DNA from: Pseudomonas alliivorans
GTDB lineage: Bacteria; Pseudomonadota; Gammaproteobacteria; Pseudomonadales; Pseudomonadaceae
Direction: 5' to 3'
DNA length: 64,000 nucleotides
Assembly (NCBI RefSeq): GCF_017826695.1
Contig: NZ_JAFFZW010000005.1
Location: 186,001 to 250,000, forward strand
Position numbers and translations under genes: made by a program. The notes under the pieces were generated by a model, which was given only the letters and a program-made list of their open reading frames with translations, ran no database searches and was not told where the DNA came from. The number at the start of each line of letters is the position of its first letter. Position 1 is the first letter of the stretch. Of this stretch, positions 20,890 through 30,717 are shown in pieces.

Positions 20890-22626
20890 TTACATACGCT
20901 CCAGAGTTTCCAGACCCAACAGATCCAGGCCTTGCTTGAGGGTGCGACCGGTCAGCGCTGCCAGACGCAGGCGGCTCTGTTGCTGATCGGGATTTTCGGC
21001 ACCAAGGATCGGGCAGTTTTCGTAAAAGCTCGAAAACAGACCCGCAAGGTCATACAGGTAAGCACAGAGTACGTGAGGCGTGCCTTTTTCTGCGACGTTG
21101 TTCAGGGTTTCGGTGAATTGCGCCAGGCGGGCTGCCAGTTCCTGCTCTTGCGGAGCTTCCAGCGTGATCTTGCCTTTGCTGGCATCGAACGGCGTGCCCA
21201 GCTTGCGGAATACACCAGACACACGCGTGTAGGCGTAGAGCAGGTAAGGCGCTGTGTTGCCTTCGAAGCTCAGCATCTGATCGAAGTTGAAGCTGTAGTC
21301 GCTGGTGCGGTGCTTGGACAGGTCGGCGTATTTCACCGCGCTGATGCCCACCGCCCTGGCGATGTTGCGCAGCTCGGCTTCCGCAACTTCGGGGTTCTTT
21401 TCTTTTACCAGCGTGTAAGCGCGCTCTTCAGCTTCGTCGAGCAGATCGATCAGCTTTACCGTACCGCCATCGCGGGTCTTGAACGGACGGCCGTCGGCGC
21501 CGTTCATGGTGCCGAAGCCCATGTGCTCCAGCTGCATGCCCTCATGAACGAAGCCTGCGCGGCGCGCTACTTCGAACACCTGCTGGAAGTGCAGCGCCTG
21601 CCGCTGGTCAACGAAGTACAGCACGCGATCAGCCTTGAGCACCTTGCTGCGATAACGAATGGCGGCAAGGTCAGTGGTGGCGTACAGATAGCCGCCACCG
21701 GCCTTTTGCACGATCACGGGCAGTGGTGTGTCTTCGGCGGTGCGGAATTCTTCGAGGAATACGCACAGGGCACCATTGCTTTCCACCAGCAGGCCCGTGG
21801 CTTTCAAGTCGCTGACCACATTGGCCAGATCGTCGTTGTAGGCGCTTTCGCCCATGACATCGGCCGGCGTCAGATTGACGTTGAGGCGCTCGTAGGTCTT
21901 CTGGCAGTGCGACAGCGAGATTTCGTTGAAGCGTTTCCAGAGCGCCAGGCATTCGGCATCGCCGCCCTGCAGCTTGACCACGAGCCCGCGGGCGCGCTCG
22001 GCGAACTCTTCGGATTCGTCGAAACGCTGCTTCGCTGCCCGATAGAAGTTTTCCAGGTCCGACAGCTCGTCGCTGGTCGCCGGTTTTTCCTGAAGATAAG
22101 CGAGCAGCATGCCGAACTGGGTGCCCCAGTCGCCGACGTGGTTCTGGCGAATGACGGTATCGCCCAGAAAGCCGAGGACATTGGCTACGCCGTCACCAAT
22201 GATGGTCGAGCGCAGATGGCCGACGTGCATTTCCTTGGCCAGGTTCGGTGCTGACAGGTCGACCACCACACGCTGCGCCGGGCCTGCCTTGCGTACCGCA
22301 AGGTGCGGGTCGGCCAGGGCTGCGTCCAGACGCGCGGCCAGGGCTTGAGTGTTCTGAAAGAAATTCAGAAAGCCGGGACCTGCGATTTCCACCTTGCTGA
22401 CCTGCTCATCGGCGGGCAGCGCTGCAATCAGCTTTTCAGCCAGATCGCGCGGCTTCATCCCGGCGGGCTTGGCGAGCATCATCGCGATGTTGCTGGCGAA
22501 GTCGCCGTGGGTCTTGTCGCGAGCGTTCTCGACCTGGATCGCCGGCGTCAGCCCTTCTGGCAAGACGCCCTCGGTGACGAGACGGGTCAGGGCTTGTTGA
22601 ATCAGCTGGCGAATGGTGTCTTTCAT
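20890..22626 (-). CDS. argS: Arginyl-tRNA synthetase
   Basis: Class I synthetase charging tRNA-Arg. 578 residues. The HIGH-type motif reads HVGH at 134-137 ([16 protein letters not shown]). The N-terminal Add1 domain and the C-terminal DALR anticodon-binding domain are present; ArgS lacks a canonical KMSKS in many species. ATG 22626. The SPOR gene begins directly at its stop, suggesting coupling. Confidence 0.97.
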   Translation of the reverse strand: MKDTIRQLIQQALTRLVTEGVLPEGLTPAIQVENARDKTHGDFASNIAMMLAKPAGMKPRDLAEKLIAALPADEQVSKVEIAGPGFLNFFQNTQALAARLDAALADPHLAVRKAGPAQRVVVDLSAPNLAKEMHVGHLRSTIIGDGVANVLGFLGDTVIRQNHVGDWGTQFGMLLAYLQEKPATSDELSDLENFYRAAKQRFDESEEFAERARGLVVKLQGGDAECLALWKRFNEISLSHCQKTYERLNVNLTPADVMGESAYNDDLANVVSDLKATGLLVESNGALCVFLEEFRTAEDTPLPVIVQKAGGGYLYATTDLAAIRYRSKVLKADRVLYFVDQRQALHFQQVFEVARRAGFVHEGMQLEHMGFGTMNGADGRPFKTRDGGTVKLIDLLDEAEERAYTLVKEKNPEVAEAELRNIARAVGISAVKYADLSKHRTSDYSFNFDQMLSFEGNTAPYLLYAYTRVSGVFRKLGTPFDASKGKITLEAPQEQELAARLAQFTETLNNVAEKGTPHVLCAYLYDLAGLFSSFYENCPILGAENPDQQQSRLRLAALTGRTLKQGLDLLGLETLERM

Positions 22627-22843
22627 GATGCTCTCTTCGACCGCAAGCGCGGTGGCGCCTGGATGCGCGGGTGGAAAAACTTTGCATTATCCGTTGCTCA
22701 AGCCGCCTTGCCAACCGTGTTGGTTTTGAGGCGCCTATCCATGCGGACCATTCAGGTATTCCCCTGCGTCGGAGAGGCTGCCCTGTCTTGCGATAAACAC
22801 TGGGCGTCTCCCACAAGAAGCAGCGTTTATGCAGGGGGGTTGA

Positions 22844-25063
22844 TCAGTACAGGTCAACGGGGTCCACGTCCAGCGACCACCTGACCTGCCTGCCACTGGG
22901 CATCTGCTCAAGAGCGATCAGCCAGTTGCTCAGCAATTTGTGCAGTGGCGCACGGGCGCTGGACTGCAACAGCAATTGCGCGCGATAGCGTCCGGCACGA
23001 CGTTCCATCGGTGCGGGCACCGGGCCGAGCAGTTCGATGCCGCCCAGGCTCATGTCAGTCAGCAGTTGTTCCGCCTCGCTGCAGGCCTGATCCAGAAACG
23101 CTTCGGCCTGCCCCGGCTTGTGTGCTTCGGCGCGCAGCAACGCAAGGTGCGAGAACGGCGGCAGACCGGCCGAGCGGCGCTCGCTCAAGGCCTGTTCGGC
23201 GAACGCGAAATAGCCCTGTTCGGTGAGCTGGATCAACAAGGGGTGGTCGGCCAGATGCGTCTGAATGATCACGCGGCCCGGCTCCTCGGCCCGGCCTGCA
23301 CGCCCGGCGACCTGGACGATCAGTTGTGCCATGCGCTCGCTGGCGCGGAAATCGCCGGAGAACAGCCCGCCGTCGGCATCCAGAATCGACACCAGCGTGA
23401 CGCGGGGGAAGTGATGCCCCTTGGCGAGCATCTGCGTGCCGACCAGAATGCACGGCTGGCCGCGCTGGATGGTCGCGAACAGCTGATTCATCGCATCCTT
23501 GCGCGAGGTGCTGTCGCGATCGACGCGCAGCACCGGGTAATCCGGAAACAGTATCGCCAGACGCTCTTCGGCGCGCTCGGTGCCTGCGCCGACTGGCCGC
23601 AGATCCACCTTGCCGCACGACGGGCACTGACGCGGCACTCGTTCAACGTACCCGCAGTGGTGACAGCGCAGCTCGCCGGAGCGCTGGTGCACCGTCATGC
23701 GCGCGTCGCAGCGCTGACAGCCGGACATCCAGCCGCAGTCGTGGCACAGCAGGGTCGGCGCAAAGCCGCGGCGGTTGAGAAACACCAGCACCTGCTGGCC
23801 AGCTGCAAGGGTCTGACCAATGGCTTGTTGCATCGGCCCGGAGATGCCGCTGTCCAGCGGTCTGCTTTTTACGTCCAGTCGCAGAAAGCGTGGCTGTTGC
23901 GCGCCGCCGGCACGTTGATTCAGGCGCAGCAGGCCGTAACGACCGGTGTAGGCGTTATGCAGGCTTTCCAGTGATGGGGTGGCCGAGCCGAGCACAATCG
24001 GGATGTTTTCCTGACGGGCACGCACCAGCGCCAGATCGCGAGCGTGATAACGCAGACCTTCCTGCTGTTTATAGGAACCGTCGTGCTCTTCGTCGATGAT
24101 GATCAGGCCAGGGTTTTTCATGGGCGTGAACAGCGCCGAGCGGGTGCCGATAATAATGTCGGCTTCGCCATCACGCGCCGCCAGCCAGGCATCCAGTCGC
24201 TCACGGTCGTTGACGGCTGAATGTATCAGCGCAATACGTGCATTGAAGCGCTGTTCGAAGCGCGCCAGGGTCTGCGGCCCCAGGTTGATTTCCGGGATCA
24301 GTACCAGCGCCTGCTTGCCCGCCTCCAGCGTCTCGCGGATCAGTTGCAGATAGACTTCGGTCTTGCCGCTGCCCGTCACGCCTGCCAGCAGAAACGCATG
24401 GAAGCTATCGAACCCGGCGCGTATGGCTTCATAGGCGGCGCGCTGCTCGGTGTTAAGCGGCAATTCCGGCTGCGCCAGCCAGTGCTCATGCCGCGCACTG
24501 GGCGCGTGGCTGCGCACTTCGACGTACACCAGCTCCTTGGCCAGCAACAGATTGAGGCTATCCTTATTAAGCATCAGCTTGCTGAGCAGTTGATGCGCCA
24601 CACCATGAGGATGCTGGGCGAGGGTGGTCAGGGCTTCGCGCTGCTTGGGTGCACGGGCGATGCGCGAGTCGTCGACGCTGGCGCCGGGTGACACGTGCCA
24701 GAAGCGTTCCTGGCGGGTTTCGGCCAGTTCGCCCTGACGCAGCAGCACCGGCAAGGCCCAGCTCAAGGTATCGCCCAGGCTGTGCTGATAATACTGGGAC
24801 GTCCACAGGCACAGCTTGAACAGCGCGGCGGGCAGCGGTGCCTGGCTGTCGAGCAAGGCAATCGCGGGCTTCAATTTGTCAGCAGGTACTTCACTGTGAT
24901 CCACGACCTCGACCAGAATGCCGATCATTTCCCGCCGGCCGAATGGCACCCGCAGACGCATGCCGGGCTGCAGTGCGCTGCGCGACACGCCAGCGGGGGC
25001 GCGGTAATCGAACAGGCGGCGAAGCGGCGAGGGCAGGGCAAGGCGCAGGATGGCGTTGGGCAC
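22844..25063 (-). CDS. priA: Primosomal protein N' (replication restart helicase PriA)
   Basis: 3'-5' superfamily 2 helicase that loads the replisome at repaired forks. 739 residues from GTG 25063. In order: the 3' DNA-binding domain, Walker A GVTGSGKTEV, the DEEH box (IIDEEHDGSYK), and an eight-cysteine zinc-binding insertion (CHDCGWMSGCQRC then CHHCG and CPSCG) inside the helicase core. A 217-base gap separates it from argS. It is divergent from rpmE. Confidence 0.97.
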   Translation of the reverse strand: MPNAILRLALPSPLRRLFDYRAPAGVSRSALQPGMRLRVPFGRREMIGILVEVVDHSEVPADKLKPAIALLDSQAPLPAALFKLCLWTSQYYQHSLGDTLSWALPVLLRQGELAETRQERFWHVSPGASVDDSRIARAPKQREALTTLAQHPHGVAHQLLSKLMLNKDSLNLLLAKELVYVEVRSHAPSARHEHWLAQPELPLNTEQRAAYEAIRAGFDSFHAFLLAGVTGSGKTEVYLQLIRETLEAGKQALVLIPEINLGPQTLARFEQRFNARIALIHSAVNDRERLDAWLAARDGEADIIIGTRSALFTPMKNPGLIIIDEEHDGSYKQQEGLRYHARDLALVRARQENIPIVLGSATPSLESLHNAYTGRYGLLRLNQRAGGAQQPRFLRLDVKSRPLDSGISGPMQQAIGQTLAAGQQVLVFLNRRGFAPTLLCHDCGWMSGCQRCDARMTVHQRSGELRCHHCGYVERVPRQCPSCGKVDLRPVGAGTERAEERLAILFPDYPVLRVDRDSTSRKDAMNQLFATIQRGQPCILVGTQMLAKGHHFPRVTLVSILDADGGLFSGDFRASERMAQLIVQVAGRAGRAEEPGRVIIQTHLADHPLLIQLTEQGYFAFAEQALSERRSAGLPPFSHLALLRAEAHKPGQAEAFLDQACSEAEQLLTDMSLGGIELLGPVPAPMERRAGRYRAQLLLQSSARAPLHKLLSNWLIALEQMPSGRQVRWSLDVDPVDLY

Positions 25064-25130
25064 GCGGTGTTTCCCTGTGGCGGTCGTGGGCGATGCGCGA
25101 TCTTAGCAGACGACCGGTGCAAAGGTTCGC

Positions 25131-25158
25131 TTGCGTCGTTTCGATTGTCTGATACTAT
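25131..25158 (+). promoter_or_regulatory. Sigma-70-like promoter of rpmE
   Basis: TTGCGT at 25131-25136, a 16-base spacer and TACTAT at 25153-25158. It lies 70 bases before the rpmE start and faces the right way. The intervening leader holds a small inverted repeat (CAACA / TGTTG). Confidence 0.55.
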
Positions 25159-25228
25159 CCACGGCCTATTTCCGTGCGGTATTCAACAATAGTGTTGGGT
25201 GGCGGCACGCTAGACTGAGGAAGTACCG

Positions 25229-25450
25229 ATGAAAGCTGATATCCATCCAGTTTACGAAGCCATTGACGCAACCTGCAGCTGCGGCAATGTCATCAAGACC
25301 CGTTCCACTCTCGCCGCTCCTCTGAGCCTCGACGTGTGCAACGAGTGCCACCCGTTCTACACTGGCAAGCAGAAGACGCTTGACATCGGCGGCCGTGTCG
25401 ACAAGTTCAAATCCCGTTTCGGTGCGTTCGGCGCAACCAAAGCGAAGTAA
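25229..25450 (+). CDS. rpmE: 50S ribosomal protein L31 (zinc-binding form)
   Basis: 73-residue L31. The four zinc-ligand cysteines C16, C18, C37 and C40 are present, so this is the C+ form rather than the zinc-free YkgM/RpmE2 form used under zinc starvation. The start ATG 25229 follows GAGGAAG. A strong terminator lies 36 bases after the stop and overlaps the start of the next gene. Confidence 0.97.
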   Translation: MKADIHPVYEAIDATCSCGNVIKTRSTLAAPLSLDVCNECHPFYTGKQKTLDIGGRVDKFKSRFGAFGATKAK

Positions 25451-25463
25451 GACTGGCTGCCTC

Positions 25464-26258
25464 ATGGGCATTTCCAGACTGCTTGAAAAGACGCCCCTTG
25501 TGGGCGTCTTTTTTATGTCCGCGATTTGGCTGTCCGGCGCAGAAGCGTTCTGCCCTGCGCCGGACGGTTTGCCCGTTGTAAAGGTGCAGCGCGTGGTGGA
25601 CGGTGACACCCTGCGTCTGAGCGATGGTCGCAGTGTACGAATGATCGGTCTCAATACGCCCGAGACCGGCAAGCGCGGTCAGCCCGCCGAGCCGTTCGCC
25701 GAAGCGGGCAAGCGACGCCTGCAAGCGTTGGTCAAAGACAGTGACGGCCAGGTTCGCCTGCAGATCGGTCAGCAGGCCAGGGATCGTTACGGTCGCACGC
25801 TGGCCAACGTCTACGGTCGCAACGGCACCAACCTCGAGGCGCAGTTGCTGAGCGAAGGACTCGGCTATCTGGTTGCCGTCGCGCCCAATACGGCGCTGGT
25901 CGATTGCCAGCAGAGCGCCGAGCGTCAGGCGCGCCAGGCCAGACTGGGCCTGTGGCGTAACGCTCCTGTGCAATCTGCCAGTCGTATCAACAAAGGCGGC
26001 TTTGCCGTGATATCCGGGCGCGTGAAGAGCGTTCAACGCAACCGCGGCGGAGTCTGGATCGAACTCGACGGTCCATTGGTGCTACGCGTTGCCCCTGATC
26101 TGCTGCCAGCCTTCGATGTGGCGAAGCTTGAGCGGCTAAAGGGCCGACAGGTTGAAGCGCGGGGCTGGGTGGTGGACCGTTCCCGGCGCGGTGGTCTACA
26201 GTCAGGACAGGCTCGCTGGCTGATGCCGCTGACCCATCCGGCCATGCTCAACCCCTAG
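25464..26258 (+). CDS. Secreted thermonuclease-family (SNase) protein
   Basis: Staphylococcal-nuclease-fold protein, probably exported. From ATG 25464 it has 264 residues with an N-terminal hydrophobic segment and LSGAEA before the mature part, signal-peptide-like. The SNase core begins at VQRVVDGDTLRL and includes MIGLNTPE and DRYGRTLANV, with the expected Arg/Glu catalytic positions. A C-terminal extension of about 80 residues follows. The start is uncertain: ATG 25515 (MSAIWLSGAEAF) would begin exactly after the rpmE terminator. Neither start has a strong ribosome-binding site. Confidence 0.85.
   Translation: MGISRLLEKTPLVGVFFMSAIWLSGAEAFCPAPDGLPVVKVQRVVDGDTLRLSDGRSVRMIGLNTPETGKRGQPAEPFAEAGKRRLQALVKDSDGQVRLQIGQQARDRYGRTLANVYGRNGTNLEAQLLSEGLGYLVAVAPNTALVDCQQSAERQARQARLGLWRNAPVQSASRINKGGFAVISGRVKSVQRNRGGVWIELDGPLVLRVAPDLLPAFDVAKLERLKGRQVEARGWVVDRSRRGGLQSGQARWLMPLTHPAMLNP
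25486..25514 (+). terminator. Rho-independent terminator of rpmE, inside the nuclease reading frame
   Basis: AAAAGACGCCC-cttgt-GGGCGTCTTTT is a perfect 11-bp stem followed by two further T. It is a textbook terminator for rpmE. It is also read as part of the signal-peptide codons of the nuclease gene if that starts at 25464. Confidence 0.92.
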
Positions 26259-26441
26259 GCATCGCCTGCAATCCCGGGCCTTTCGACGAGCGGTTCGGCT
26301 TTTTGTGTTTCCAGTGCCTTAGCGGAAAGTCTAACTTCTCGCCCCTTGACAGCAGTGACTGGTCAGTCTTGTTAGGACTATGCATCTTGCGTATCCTCGG
26401 CGGTCCGTCTGTCCCACAGTAAAAAAAGCGGAATCCAATAC

Positions 26442-27710
26442 ATGTCAGATTTGAAAACTGCCGCGCTCGATTACCATGCCAATCCCCGTCCAGGGAAGCT
26501 GAGCGTAGAACTCACCAAGCCGACCGCAACCGCTCGTGACCTGGCTCTGGCCTACAGCCCTGGCGTTGCTGAACCCGTGCGTGAAATTGCCCGTGACCCG
26601 GAGCTGGCTTACAAGTACACCGGCAAAGGCAACCTGGTAGCAGTTATCTCCGATGGCACCGCAATTCTCGGCCTTGGCGATCTGGGCCCACTGGCCTCCA
26701 AGCCAGTCATGGAAGGTAAAGGCGTTCTGTTCAAGCGTTTCGCCGGTATCGACGTTTTCGATATCGAAGTCGATTCCGAAAGCCCGCAGGCCTTCATCGA
26801 CACCGTAAAGCGCATCTCGATTACCTTCGGTGGTATCAACCTGGAAGACATCAAGGCGCCGGAGTGCTTTGAAATCGAGAAAGCGCTGATCGAACAGTGC
26901 GACATCCCGGTGTTCCACGATGACCAGCACGGCACTGCTATCGTGACCGCAGCCGGCATGATCAACGCCCTGGAAATCGTCGGCAAAACCCTCGACACCG
27001 CGAAGATCGTCTGCCTGGGCGCTGGTGCTGCTGCCATCTCCTGCATGAAGCTGCTGGTGAGCATGGGCGCGAAGATCGAAAACATCTTCATGATCGACCG
27101 CACCGGCGTGATCCACTCCGGACGTACCGACCTGAACCAGTACAAGGCTGTGTTCGCACATGCCACTGAAAAGCGCACGCTGACCGATGCGCTGGATGGC
27201 GCTGACGTATTCGTGGGCCTGTCCGGTCCTAACCTGCTGAGTGCTGAAAATCTCAAGCTGATGGCCAAGGATCCGATCGTGTTCGCCTGCTCGAACCCTG
27301 ATCCGGAAATCTCCCCGGAGCTGGCTCACGCCACTCGCAGCGACGTGATCATGGCGACCGGCCGTTCGGACTACCCGAACCAGGTCAACAACGTACTGGG
27401 CTTCCCGTTCATTTTCCGCGGTGCTCTGGACGTTCGCGCCAAACGCATCAACGAAGAAATGAAGATCGCCGCAGCCAACGCCCTGCGCGAACTGGCCAAA
27501 CTGCCGGTTCCTCAGGAAGTGTGCGACGCCTATGGCGGCATCAAACTGGAATTCGGTCGTGAATACATCATCCCGAAACCCATGGACACCCGCCTGCTGG
27601 GCCTGATCGCCGAAGCAGTCGCCAAGGCCGCTATCGAAAGCGGTGTGGCCACCCTGCCATATCCGAAGCACTACCCGCTGACCAGCGTGGACGACGTGTT
27701 CAAGGGCTGA
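26442..27710 (+). CDS. maeB: Malic enzyme, short form without phosphotransacetylase domain
   Basis: Oxidative decarboxylation of malate to pyruvate, probably NADP-linked. 422 residues. The malic N domain carries SPGVAEPVREIA and the metal ligands around VFHDDQHGTA. The NAD(P) domain has the Rossmann motif CLGAGAAA. The phosphotransacetylase-like tail of long MaeB proteins is absent. A TTGACA box at 26346 may be its -35. A strong terminator follows. NADP preference is inferred from family, not proven. Confidence 0.94.
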   Translation: MSDLKTAALDYHANPRPGKLSVELTKPTATARDLALAYSPGVAEPVREIARDPELAYKYTGKGNLVAVISDGTAILGLGDLGPLASKPVMEGKGVLFKRFAGIDVFDIEVDSESPQAFIDTVKRISITFGGINLEDIKAPECFEIEKALIEQCDIPVFHDDQHGTAIVTAAGMINALEIVGKTLDTAKIVCLGAGAAAISCMKLLVSMGAKIENIFMIDRTGVIHSGRTDLNQYKAVFAHATEKRTLTDALDGADVFVGLSGPNLLSAENLKLMAKDPIVFACSNPDPEISPELAHATRSDVIMATGRSDYPNQVNNVLGFPFIFRGALDVRAKRINEEMKIAAANALRELAKLPVPQEVCDAYGGIKLEFGREYIIPKPMDTRLLGLIAEAVAKAAIESGVATLPYPKHYPLTSVDDVFKG

Positions 27711-27725
27711 TTTCCTTGAAGCAAT

Positions 27726-27754
27726 AAAAAACCCGCAGAGATGCGGGTTTTTTT
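27726..27754 (+). terminator. Rho-independent terminator of maeB
   Basis: AAAAAACCCGCA-gaga-TGCGGGTTTTTT, a perfect 12-bp stem including the A/T tracts, 15 bases after the maeB stop. Confidence 0.92.
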
Positions 27755-27847
27755 ATAAGACGAATCGGGTATTCGATGTGTTTGCCAGCACGCTGATCGT
27801 GTCCGATGTCAGTTTTGGGAGCAGACACGACATAACTTGCTGAGTCA

Positions 27848-29236
27848 TCACTCCCGCAAAATCACCCCCGCCAACTCATCGATCACCTCTTGCCTTTCAG
27901 CCTGATTCAAGCGCGCACGGGGATTGAGTGATGACCATTGCGGGTGGGCGCGGGCGCGTGACAAGGGCTCTGGCAGTTTGCCCTTGCGCCAGGTCGTGTC
28001 CTGCGGGGTGGTCAGTTCGATGCTGTTGATTGCCGCGTGGCCTCTGACGCCGAGTGCGGCCAACAGATGGGTCTGACGCAGTGCGAGCAGGCGCAGTACG
28101 GCATCGTCGACGGTCAGTTCCCGATGTCCTTTGAGTTTGCCCAGCAGGCGTCCGCCGTAACTGCGTGCGGTCAGCAGGGCGCCGCCGGCAATGGCACCCA
28201 CCAGCGCAGCAGCGCCCAGTGTGACCCCTCCGACCATCAGATCCACGCCTGCTCCGGCCGCAGCGCCTGCCGCCACGCCGCCGCCGACCCGTACGCCCAT
28301 CAGCTTGAGGGTTTCCGGGTTGAACAGGTCATCGCCCCAGCGGCCATCCATCAGCGGCAAGTCGCTGGCGGTCACGTCATCCTTGCGAAACGCATGCAGT
28401 TTGAGCAGCGCCTCAACGCACTGCTGTTCACGCTGCCGGACCGCCTGACGCAATGCCTCGATGGCCTGCTTTTCCTGGTCAGGCGTGGTTTCGACGCTGC
28501 GCCGACAGGCTGCGCAGTCGATCAGCATTTCCGCGATCAGGCGCCCTGCACTGTGGCGCCTGGCCTGACGCTGTTTCTCCTGATCCTGAATCAGGCGCTC
28601 CAACTGCGGGCGTGCGCTTTCCAGCATCAGCGCCAGGCTTTCGTAGAGACGCCGCCCGCCGTCTTCAGGAGGCGCGACACTGTCGAAACGCACCAGCGCA
28701 TGCAGGCCGAGGCGCGAGAGGGCTTCGCGCCATTCGGGCTCACGGTGCTGCTGCGCGCTGACAAAATTGAGGACCGGCAGCAAGGGTTTTCCGCAGCTGG
28801 CGAGCACTGCCAGTTCGTCACGGTATTTGGACAGCACCGGTTCGCGGGCATCGATCACATACAGACCTGCGTTCGAGTCGAGCAACTGCCGCAGCACCTT
28901 GGCTTCCTGTTCGAAGCGTTGGCGTGCTTCGCTGCCTTCCAGGAAACGCGCCAGCCTTGCCGGGCCATCCAGTCGTTCGCCTGGACGATCCAGGCGTTCC
29001 AGATAGTCGAGCAGGGCGATGGCGTCTTCCAGGCCGGGTGTATCGTACAGCTCGACCGTGGCCTGGCCCTCCACCGAGAGGCGGGCACCCTCAACATGCC
29101 TTGTCGTGCTGGGTCTATGGGACACTTCGCCGAAGCTGACGTCGCCTGTCAGGGTTCGCAGCAACGAGGTCTTGCCCACGTTGGTGTGCCCGACCACTGC
29201 CAGCTTGATGGCTGTGGGTTTGCGCGCTTCACTCAT
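27848..29236 (-). CDS. GTPase with DUF3482 domain
   Basis: 462 residues. The N-terminal half is an Era/YfjP-like GTPase: the G1 motif GHTNVGKTS lies at about 16-24 and DTPGLED is the G3 motif. The C-terminal DUF3482 half contains a Gly/Ala-rich hydrophobic stretch (about 316-355) that may enter or lie on the membrane. The ATG overlaps the end of the DUF2868 gene by eight bases, so the two are coupled and probably act together. No substrate or pathway is known to me. The pair is set between maeB and folA. Confidence 0.85.
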   Translation of the reverse strand: MSEARKPTAIKLAVVGHTNVGKTSLLRTLTGDVSFGEVSHRPSTTRHVEGARLSVEGQATVELYDTPGLEDAIALLDYLERLDRPGERLDGPARLARFLEGSEARQRFEQEAKVLRQLLDSNAGLYVIDAREPVLSKYRDELAVLASCGKPLLPVLNFVSAQQHREPEWREALSRLGLHALVRFDSVAPPEDGGRRLYESLALMLESARPQLERLIQDQEKQRQARRHSAGRLIAEMLIDCAACRRSVETTPDQEKQAIEALRQAVRQREQQCVEALLKLHAFRKDDVTASDLPLMDGRWGDDLFNPETLKLMGVRVGGGVAAGAAAGAGVDLMVGGVTLGAAALVGAIAGGALLTARSYGGRLLGKLKGHRELTVDDAVLRLLALRQTHLLAALGVRGHAAINSIELTTPQDTTWRKGKLPEPLSRARAHPQWSSLNPRARLNQAERQEVIDELAGVILRE

Positions 29237-30608
29237 GGCCTGTCTCCAGCCAGCTCATGGGCGTGCTGTCTGTCCATGGCAATTGCAGTTGATCCAGTGC
29301 GACATGCCAGTCGTCGAGTCGCTCGGGGTCCAGTGTTTGTCCCGCAGGTGCTGGCAGCAGCCAGACGCGGGTTGCTCCGGCGCAGCGGGCCAGCTCTGCG
29401 ATCAGCGCGAGGCTGCCGCGGTCCGGCGAGCGGCGCGGATCACAGGCAATCAGCAGGCGTGCGGGCGGGTATTGAGTCAGTTGTTCCAGCAGTCTGTGCC
29501 GGGATTCGCGGCTGTCCAGAACCCCCGCATTGGACACGCCAGCGGGCAGGTGTGGCGGCCAGACGCATTGGTCGTCCAGTTCGATGGCCATCAGCAGAGC
29601 GCCTTCGCTTTGAGCAATCCCGGCGTCGCGCTGAACCTGATGCAGCATTGCGGGCTCGGCGTCGTTGACGCCCAGGCGCTCGCTGCTGGGCATCAGCCGT
29701 TCGCGCAGTTCAAGGTAATCGGGCTGCTCCAGATCAAGTCGCAGCCCAGCGCGGCCACTTTTCCAGCGCCACAGACAAAACGTGGCCAGCATCAGGCGCG
29801 GCAGAACGCCATAGACCAGCAGCACGCCAACCAGCCAGGCCGCCCAAGCCTGACGAGCCGTTTCGATATTTGATGCGCCGTTGCCGCTGGCGCGGATCAT
29901 CGATTCGTCCGGTACGCTGAAACCCAGCCATGCCGGGATCGTGCTCAGCGTCTGGGTCAGGCTGACGAATGTGTCGCTGCTCAAGATGGTGGTTTCCCAG
30001 ACAAAGCCGTAGCGTCGGGTCGACATCAGCATCAATAGCACCACCAACGCGCTGAGCAGCGCGATCAGCCAAAGGCTGTTGATCACCGATCCCAATACCC
30101 AGCGATTCAGGCGCCTTCGTTGCAGCAGTAGAATGAGCGCCGGTGCCAGTTGTGCGGCCTGCGCATCGCGGGCGAGCTTTTCACTCAACCATAACCACAA
30201 GCGACCAAGCCCGCTGTTATTGCGTCCGGCGAAGATCAGCCCCAGCCCCCAACTGATCAGAAGAATCAGGTTCAAGCCGAGCAGGCTGCCCAGCGCCCAG
30301 AATACGTTCACTGGTGTCCGGCCATCGCCCATGGCGGCGAAAGCCAGACCTGCACCACTCATGATCGCCAGTACGGCCAGCGCAATCAGGGCAAGTCGCG
30401 CCCCCTGTTTCCAGTGATGCAGCGCAGCAACCATGCCGTCGCGCTCCGCCAGCCACAAGGCGCGATGGGTAATGCGGGTTGTGAGGTCGCCTTCGCCAGC
30501 GCGGGCGCGGCGGTTGGCTTCCTGATCGTCCAGCGTGCCCGCCTGATGTTCACGCAGGCGCACAGCTTCGGTCAGCCAAAGGGTATCGAGTGGTGTCAGC
30601 GCAGTCAC
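29229..30608 (-). CDS. DUF2868 membrane protein, partner of the DUF3482 GTPase
   Basis: 459 residues from GTG 30608 (MTALTPLDTLW), chosen because GAAGAGA lies at good spacing; a TTG five codons upstream is possible. Hydrophobic segments form several membrane helices in two clusters (ALIALAVLAIMSGAGLAFAA; a Leu-rich pair in the middle and one near residue 280). The C-terminal 120 residues are soluble. It overlaps the GTPase gene downstream, which suggests a membrane receptor or anchor for that GTPase. The function is unknown. Confidence 0.82.
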   Translation of the reverse strand: MTALTPLDTLWLTEAVRLREHQAGTLDDQEANRRARAGEGDLTTRITHRALWLAERDGMVAALHHWKQGARLALIALAVLAIMSGAGLAFAAMGDGRTPVNVFWALGSLLGLNLILLISWGLGLIFAGRNNSGLGRLWLWLSEKLARDAQAAQLAPALILLLQRRRLNRWVLGSVINSLWLIALLSALVVLLMLMSTRRYGFVWETTILSSDTFVSLTQTLSTIPAWLGFSVPDESMIRASGNGASNIETARQAWAAWLVGVLLVYGVLPRLMLATFCLWRWKSGRAGLRLDLEQPDYLELRERLMPSSERLGVNDAEPAMLHQVQRDAGIAQSEGALLMAIELDDQCVWPPHLPAGVSNAGVLDSRESRHRLLEQLTQYPPARLLIACDPRRSPDRGSLALIAELARCAGATRVWLLPAPAGQTLDPERLDDWHVALDQLQLPWTDSTPMSWLETGHE

Positions 30609-30717
30609 ACGGCGTCTCTTCAAGGAATTCAGCGGTGAGCATAACCGCTGTCATGGGACTGAGCACGGCGTGTAACAGTTCAGTGGCTTGCGGGGCGCGC
30701 TCTGATATCCTCGCGGC

